Part shown: piece after piece, positions 6,089-10,030 of the stretch
How the letters are laid out: every line of letters begins with the position of its first letter
How positions within the stretch are numbered: position 1 is the first letter of the stretch
Source of the DNA: Kiritimatiellia bacterium
GTDB lineage: Bacteria; Verrucomicrobiota; Kiritimatiellia; CAIQIC01; Lenti-01
DNA length: 10,030 nt
Reading direction: 5' to 3'
Assembly (NCBI GenBank): GCA_018432565.1
Contig: JAHDSS010000019.1
Location: forward strand, 1 to 10,030
Made by a program: the position numbers and the translations under genes
The notes under the pieces: generated by a model
What the model saw: only the letters and a program-made list of their open reading frames with translations
Database searches by the model: none
What the model was told of the DNA's origin: nothing

Positions 6089-6690
6089 ACTTCCGGCTCC
6101 TCTTCCCGGGCGCCCGCGGCTATCCAGCTGTCGCGCAGCGCCGCAAACGGCATCTCCAACACCGCACGCCATGAGGCTACCAGCTGCTCCAGCATCCGGT
6201 CAATCGAAACACACGCGCCTTCGATCGCGCACGAGGTCGCCCGTCCGCGAAGCGCCGGCGGAAAATCGTCCGCCCGCTGCGCCACATTGATCCCGATGCC
6301 CGCCACGGCCAACTCGATCCGCTCTCCCCCGACCCGCGGCTCCACCAGCACACCCGCGAGCTTCCGCCCGTTGGCCAGGATGTCGTTCGGCCACTTCACC
6401 CGCAGACACGGCACACCCGCCGCCTCCAGCGCGCCATAGGCGGCCATGCCCGCCAGCACCGCCAGATGCGACGCCTGCTCCACCGGCCATCCGGGACGCA
6501 GAATGAACGATGCATAAAGCCCCATGCCCGCCGGAGACTCCCACGTGCGTTCACGGCGGCCGCGCCCCTGCGTCTGCCGGCCCGCCAGCACCACCGCCCC
6601 GTCAGGCGCCCCCGCCAGCGCCCAGTCCCGCGCGATGTCGTTTGTCGAAGCTGTTTCCGCCAGCCACCGGCATGGAATGCCGAAACTCAC
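6085..6690 (-). CDS. birA: Biotin--[acetyl-CoA-carboxylase] ligase, short catalytic-only form
   Basis: The 201-residue product is a biotin protein ligase, which activates biotin as biotinyl-AMP and attaches it to the carrier domain of biotin-dependent carboxylases in the cytosol. Motifs are ETASTNDIA (12-20), QTQGRGRRERTW (39-50, biotinyl-adenylate loop), KWPNDI (99-104), GRKLAGVL (108-115) and GIGIN (131-135). There is no N-terminal helix-turn-helix, so it should not act as the biotin repressor. The C-terminus stops soon after the catalytic core, so the usual small SH3-like domain is short or missing. The start is inferred as GTG 6690, which overlaps the nadC stop (GTGA) and begins MSFGIPCRWL; no ATG fits before the first conserved motif, because upstream in-frame codons run through nadC in another frame. 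The gene overlaps both neighbours by 4 bases. Confidence 0.88.
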   Translation of the reverse strand: MSFGIPCRWLAETASTNDIARDWALAGAPDGAVVLAGRQTQGRGRRERTWESPAGMGLYASFILRPGWPVEQASHLAVLAGMAAYGALEAAGVPCLRVKWPNDILANGRKLAGVLVEPRVGGERIELAVAGIGINVAQRADDFPPALRGRATSCAIEGACVSIDRMLEQLVASWRAVLEMPFAALRDSWIAAGAREEEPEV

Positions 6691-7553
6691 TCGAAATCCA
6701 GTCCCAGATCCGCCGCGCGCACCGAATGCGTCAGCGCACCGATGGAAATCGCCGTCACGCCGGCGCGCGCGTATTCGCGCACGTTTTCCTTCGTGATGCC
6801 GCCCGACGCCTCGGTCCGGCAGATTCCCGCACACAGCGCCACGGCCTCCGCCACCGTCTCCGGCGGCATGTTGTCCAGCAGCACCCAGTCCGGCTTGCCG
6901 GGCAAGGCTTCCCGGAGCTGTTCCAGCGTGTCCACCTCGATCTCGATCTTCAGCCCCGGCTGCGCCGCGCGCGCCGCCGCCACCGCGTCCGCCAGCGTGC
7001 CCTTGTGCTTCTGCCGCCAGAACGCCAGATGGTTGTCCTTGATCAGGATTGCGTCGTGGAGACCCGCCCGGTGGTTGGTGCCGCCGCCGCACGCCACCGC
7101 ATGCTTGTCCAGCCTGCGCAGCCCCGGTACCGTCTTGCGCGTGTCGAGAATCTGCGTGCCGTAGTCGTTCACGATCCGCACCAGGCAGTCCGTCGCCGTG
7201 GCGATTCCCGCCATCCGCTGCAGCAGATTCAGCGCCGTGCGCTCCGCGGACAGGATCGCCCGCGCGGGGCCTTCCACCCTCAGCACCGCCTCGCCGGAGC
7301 GGATTTCGCTGCCGTCTGCCGCCAGACTCTCCGTTTTCAGGCGATCGTCCGCCATGCGGAACACCTCCGCCGCCACGTTCACCCCCGCCAGCACCAGCTC
7401 CTGACGGGCCACCACCCGCGCCGCCGCCGGCGCCTCCGGGTCCACCAGCGCCAGCGTCGTCGCATCCCCCGGCCCGATATCCTCCCGCAGCTCGCGCTCG
7501 ATCAAATCCCGCACTTCGGGCTGCTTCTCCAACGCCAATACGTCTTCGCTCAT
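6687..7553 (-). CDS. nadC: Nicotinate-nucleotide diphosphorylase (carboxylating), quinolinate phosphoribosyltransferase
   Basis: The 288-residue product is of normal length and covers the whole family. It converts quinolinate and PRPP to nicotinate mononucleotide, CO2 and diphosphate in de novo NAD synthesis. Motifs: ELREDIGPGDATT (21-33), ERTALNLLQ (104-112), LDTRKTVPGLR (136-146), GGGTNHRAGLHDAILIKDNH (156-175), IEIEVDTL (203-210), LLDN (225-228), EASGGI (248-253) and ISIGALTHS (269-277). All the basic and acidic substrate residues I know for the family are in place. Start ATG 7553 has GGGAGGG (7561-7567) 7 bases upstream. It heads nadC-birA-coaX. Between it and uvrB lies a 24-bp perfect inverted repeat that directly abuts the ribosome site. 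No separate promoter is visible, so transcription either reads through from uvrB or starts inside or near the repeat. Confidence 0.95.
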   Translation of the reverse strand: MSEDVLALEKQPEVRDLIERELREDIGPGDATTLALVDPEAPAAARVVARQELVLAGVNVAAEVFRMADDRLKTESLAADGSEIRSGEAVLRVEGPARAILSAERTALNLLQRMAGIATATDCLVRIVNDYGTQILDTRKTVPGLRRLDKHAVACGGGTNHRAGLHDAILIKDNHLAFWRQKHKGTLADAVAAARAAQPGLKIEIEVDTLEQLREALPGKPDWVLLDNMPPETVAEAVALCAGICRTEASGGITKENVREYARAGVTAISIGALTHSVRAADLGLDFE

Positions 7554-7560
7554 CCTGTTT

Positions 7561-7567
7561 CCCTCCC
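7561..7567 (-). promoter_or_regulatory. nadC ribosome binding site abutting the inverted repeat
   Basis: On minus, GGGAGGG stands 7 bases before the nadC ATG and touches the end of the 24-bp inverted repeat at 7568. Folding of the repeat would leave the site just outside the stem. Confidence 0.7.
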
Positions 7568-7622
7568 GGGGTCAGCCCTTAAATGTTAAATTATGGGGAT
7601 TTAACATTTAAGGGCTGACCCC
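7568..7622. repeat. Perfect 24-bp inverted repeat (MITE/REP-like) between uvrB and nadC
   Basis: Left arm 7568-7591 begins GGGGTCAGCCCTTAAATG. Right arm 7599-7622 is its exact reverse complement, ending in GGGCTGACCCC; the loop is the 7 bases 7592-7598 (TATGGGG). The inner part of each arm is AT-rich, unlike the flanking GC-rich genes, and the GGGGTCAG...CTGACCCC ends resemble short mobile repeats I associate with Y1/RAYT-type transposases. No transposase or clear target duplication is in the window. It begins 4 bases after the uvrB stop, so in RNA it would form a very stable hairpin there; it has no T tract, so it is not a standard terminator. Confidence 0.9.
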
Positions 7623-7626
7623 GCTT

Positions 7627-9684
7627 TTACCGCTTCTTCCGCCGGGGCAGGCGGGGTTTTTTCTTCATTTTGTACATCGTCGGCTTGCGCGGTTTTTCCT
7701 GCACCGTGCCTTTGAACGGATTGGCCTCGCGCTTCAGTTCGTAGATCTGGTCGCGCAGGAGCGCCGCACGCTCAAACTCCATGGCCTCGGCGGCCTCGGC
7801 CATCTCGCGTTCCATTTCGGCAATCGCCTGCACCACGTCGTAATCTTCGCCCGCCTCGCGGACCACGTACTCTTCTGCCTCCCGCGCTTTTTCGGCCTGT
7901 GCCAGGCTTTCGCTGATCGCTTTTTTGATTTTGGTCGGCGTGAGGCCGTTGGCGAGGTTGTAGGCCTCCTGGATCCGCCGGCGTTCCCCCGTCAAGTCAA
8001 TCATCCGCCGCATGGAATCGGTGATCTGGTCGGCGTAGAGAATCACCCGGCCGTCGAGGTGGCGGGCGGCGCGGCCCGCGGTCTGCACCAGCGAGGTCTC
8101 GCTGCGCAGGAACCCCTCCTTGTCGGCGTCCAGCACCGCGACCAGCGCCACTTCGGGCAGGTCCAGGCCTTCGCGCAGCAGATTGATGCCGATCAGGCAG
8201 TCGAAATCCGCTTTGCGCAGCCCGCGCAGGATGGCCACGCGGTCCAGCGCCGTGATGTCCGAATGCAGGTACTTGCACCGGATCCCGATGTTCTGCAGAT
8301 ACGCCGACAGGTCCTCCGCGGTCTTTTTCGTCAGCGTGGTCACCAGCACGCGCTCCTGTTTCTCCGCGCACTGCCGCACTTCCTCGATCAGGTCGTCCAC
8401 CTGCCCCTTCAGCGGGCGCACCTCCACCCGCGGGTCCAGGATGCCGGTCGGACGGATCACCTGCCGCACCGGCTCGCCCGCCAGCGCCGTCTCCAGGGAT
8501 CCCGGCGTGGCCGACGTGAACAGCAGCTGCCCCGCCACCCCCATGAACTCGTCGTAGCTCATCGGGCGGTTGTCCAGCGCCGACGGCAGGCGGAACCCGT
8601 GCTCCACCAGCGTGCGCTTGCGCGCCTGGTCGCCGTTGAACATGCCCCGGACCTGCGGCAGCGTCACGTGCGACTCGTCAATCACCGTCAGAAACCCCTC
8701 CGGGAAGAAATCCATCAGCGTGTAGGGCCGCGAGCCGCGCGGCCGCCCCGACAGCGGACCGGAATAGTTTTCGATGCCGCTGCAATAGCCCACCTCCCGC
8801 AGCATTTCCATGTCATAGGTCGTGCGCATTCGCAGACGTTGGGCCTCAAGCAGCTTGTTTTCGCGCTCCAGCTCGGCCACCCGCGCCTCCATTTCCGCCT
8901 CGATCCGCGCAATCGCCGGCAGCAGCTTTTCGGCCGGCATCACGAAATGCTTCGCCGGCGAAATCGTCGTGTGGTCGAACGCCTGCAGCGTCTTGCCCGT
9001 CAGCGGATCGATCCGCCGCAGGCTTTCGATCGTGTCGCCGAAGAACTCGATCCGCACCCCGTCCTTGCTGTACGACGGAAACACGTCCAGCGTATCCCCG
9101 CGCGCGCGGAAGGTCCCCGGCAGCGCCGCCACATCGTTGCGCGTGTACTGCACGTCCACCAGCTTGCGCATGATCTCGTCGCGCGGAAACTCGTCCCCGG
9201 TCCGCAGGGTCACCAGCATCCCCCGGTAGTCCTCCGGCGACCCCAGTCCGTAGATGCACGACACCGACGCCACTATGATCACGTCCTCCCGGTTGATCAG
9301 CGCATCCGTCGCCGCCAGCCGCAGCCGCTCGATCTCCTCGTTGATGCTCGCGTCCTTCTCGATGTAGGTGTCGGTCTGCGGAATGTAGGCCTCGGGCTGG
9401 TAGTAGTCGTAATAGCTGACAAAATACTCCACCGCGTTGTTCGGGAAGAACTCCTTCAGCTCCGCGTAAAGCTGCGCGGCCAGCGTCTTGTTGTGGCTGA
9501 TCACCAGCGCGGGCCGCCCGAGCTGCGCAATCACGTTCGCCATCGTGAACGTCTTGCCCGAGCCCGTCACCCCTTCCAGTGTCCGGCACCGCTCCCCCGA
9601 CCGGAACGCCTCCACCAGCGCCGCGATCGCCTCCGGCTGGTCGCCGGTCGGCTGGTACTCGGATGTCAGCTCATACAAGGCCAT
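7627..9684 (-). CDS. uvrB: Excinuclease ABC subunit B
   Basis: The 685-residue product is UvrB, the damage-verifying helicase-like subunit of UvrABC nucleotide excision repair, which takes DNA from UvrA and presents it to UvrC. Domains in order: Walker A GVTGSGKT (38-45); the beta-hairpin region starting SYYDYYQPEAYIPQTDTYIE (90-109); a UvrA-interacting region; DESH (336-339); LLFTSATPG (387-395); the helicase C-terminal part with NLLREGLDLPEV (501-512) and QTAGRAAR (534-541); and a C-terminal UVR motif (about 622-655) for UvrC contact. The tail (670-685) is very basic (KMKKKPRLPRRKKR). Start ATG 9684 gives the family N-terminus MALYELTSEYQPTGDQPEAI and has AAGG 4 bases upstream; a TTG at 9714 would add ten residues from the repeat and is rejected. 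No clear promoter is visible in the 114-base upstream gap. The gene ends 4 bases before the inverted repeat. Confidence 0.97.
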   Translation of the reverse strand: MALYELTSEYQPTGDQPEAIAALVEAFRSGERCRTLEGVTGSGKTFTMANVIAQLGRPALVISHNKTLAAQLYAELKEFFPNNAVEYFVSYYDYYQPEAYIPQTDTYIEKDASINEEIERLRLAATDALINREDVIIVASVSCIYGLGSPEDYRGMLVTLRTGDEFPRDEIMRKLVDVQYTRNDVAALPGTFRARGDTLDVFPSYSKDGVRIEFFGDTIESLRRIDPLTGKTLQAFDHTTISPAKHFVMPAEKLLPAIARIEAEMEARVAELERENKLLEAQRLRMRTTYDMEMLREVGYCSGIENYSGPLSGRPRGSRPYTLMDFFPEGFLTVIDESHVTLPQVRGMFNGDQARKRTLVEHGFRLPSALDNRPMSYDEFMGVAGQLLFTSATPGSLETALAGEPVRQVIRPTGILDPRVEVRPLKGQVDDLIEEVRQCAEKQERVLVTTLTKKTAEDLSAYLQNIGIRCKYLHSDITALDRVAILRGLRKADFDCLIGINLLREGLDLPEVALVAVLDADKEGFLRSETSLVQTAGRAARHLDGRVILYADQITDSMRRMIDLTGERRRIQEAYNLANGLTPTKIKKAISESLAQAEKAREAEEYVVREAGEDYDVVQAIAEMEREMAEAAEAMEFERAALLRDQIYELKREANPFKGTVQEKPRKPTMYKMKKKPRLPRRKKR

Positions 9685-9716
9685 AAAACCTTGAAATCCG
9701 GCAGTCAAAAACAACT

Positions 9717-9780
9717 GCGAAAAACGCGAAACTCACGAAAACAGAACCAGGACCCCTTTTCGCGTTTTTCGCGTTTTTCG
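9717..9780. repeat. Dispersed inverted repeat upstream of uvrB
   Basis: GCGAAAAACGCGAAA at 9717-9731 is perfectly repeated in inverted orientation at 9758-9772, with a 26-base loop. The right side continues as direct repeats of CGCGTTTTT (9761-9769, 9770-9779 shifted). On minus it reads as KNAKNAKRG-type peptide, which I know as a spurious product of a dispersed bacterial repeat. It fills most of the 114-base gap between the nitroreductase-like gene and uvrB, where a uvrB promoter would be expected. Confidence 0.7.
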
Positions 9781-9798
9781 TAGCTGTCGCCCGGCTTT

Positions 9799-10030
9799 TC
9801 ACCCCCACCGTTCCTTCATCACGGTTTCGCCCAGCGGACGCCGCGAACGCGGGCGCGGATTCGGCTCGACATCCGGGACGCCCAGCGGGGTCATGCCGAC
9901 GATTTCGACGCCGTCGGGCAGGCCCAGGATGTCCCGCGCCGCCGCCGGATCGAACGCGCCGATCCAGCACGTGCCCAGGCCCAGCTCGGCCGCCGCCAGC
10001 TGCATGTGGTCCATCGCCAGCGCCCCGTCC
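9799..10030 (-). CDS. Nitroreductase family protein, C-terminal part (5' end outside window)
   Basis: The frame is open to the window edge; 76 C-terminal residues are visible, ending at TGA 9799-9801. They start DGALAMDHMQLAAAELGLGTCWIGAF, and this A.. .M.LAA..LGLG.CWIG pattern is the FMN-binding C-terminal part of the nitroreductase fold. It is followed by the ILGLPDGVEIVGMTPLGVP segment and the usual Pro/Arg-rich tail (RPRSRRPLGE). Such proteins are FMN enzymes that reduce nitro groups, quinones or flavins with NAD(P)H; the substrate cannot be told from this part. The apparent ATG at 10014 is internal, since the match begins before it. It lies on the same strand as uvrB, 114 bases upstream, with a repeat between. 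Confidence 0.82.
   Translation of the reverse strand, partial: DGALAMDHMQLAAAELGLGTCWIGAFDPAAARDILGLPDGVEIVGMTPLGVPDVEPNPRPRSRRPLGETVMKERWG

Noticed and set aside
6510..7589. Long plus-strand frames opposite nadC and birA
   Set aside because: Arg/Pro/His-rich composition and complete overlap with well-supported genes.
8059..9783. 574-residue open frame on plus opposite uvrB
   Set aside because: Arg/Gln/His-rich antisense shadow of uvrB that also runs into the 9717-9780 repeat.
9671..9970. 99-residue minus frame with KNAKNAKRG
   Set aside because: It is out of frame with the nitroreductase-like gene and uvrB, and its central part is repeat sequence.

Overview
The window is about 10 kb of GC-rich chromosomal DNA holding nine protein genes, two of them cut by the window edges. 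It comes from a bacterium that I place in the PVC superphylum (Verrucomicrobiota, Kiritimatiellota or a relative). The main pointer is a 51-residue gene at 829-984 (minus) that looks like the 'small basic protein' family I know from Chlamydiae, Verrucomicrobia and Planctomycetes. A Hanks-type kinase with an N-terminal zinc ribbon, and a secreted protein ending in a W...YYRVG tail, fit the same placement. This is inference from protein style, not a database result.

Layout, left to right. At 1-636 (plus) is the C-terminal part of a probably secreted beta-rich protein whose last nine codons and stop lie inside the first of three tandem hairpin repeats (606-740). Next comes the small basic protein gene on minus, with its own sigma70-like promoter (1036-1063), ribosome binding site and intrinsic terminator (767-799). 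The spacer 1064-1307 carries a dispersed hairpin-forming repeat. A GT4 glycosyltransferase (1308-2453, minus) is divergent from argF (2552-3499, plus). A transmembrane Ser/Thr kinase (3512-5338, plus) follows argF after 12 bp. It converges, with only 6 bp between stop codons, on a compact minus-strand cofactor operon nadC (6687-7553), birA (6085-6690) and coaX (5345-6088), joined by two 4-bp stop/start overlaps. A perfect 24-bp inverted repeat (7568-7622) separates nadC from uvrB (7627-9684, minus). Upstream of uvrB is another dispersed inverted repeat (9717-9780) and the C-terminus of a nitroreductase-like gene (9799-10030, minus).

How the genes work together: NadC (NAD), BirA (biotin transfer) and CoaX (CoA) form a plausible cofactor transcription unit. 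ArgF serves arginine synthesis and UvrB nucleotide excision repair. The rest are single genes with no visible shared pathway. I see no defence island, phage, biosynthetic cluster or CRISPR array.

The points most worth a second look are four: the kinase with a predicted extracytoplasmic beta-sandwich resembling DNRLRE/CBM96 domains; changed signature motifs in ArgF and CoaX; several unrelated hairpin repeat families sitting exactly at gene ends; and a single base difference in one repeat copy that makes the stop codon of the first gene.
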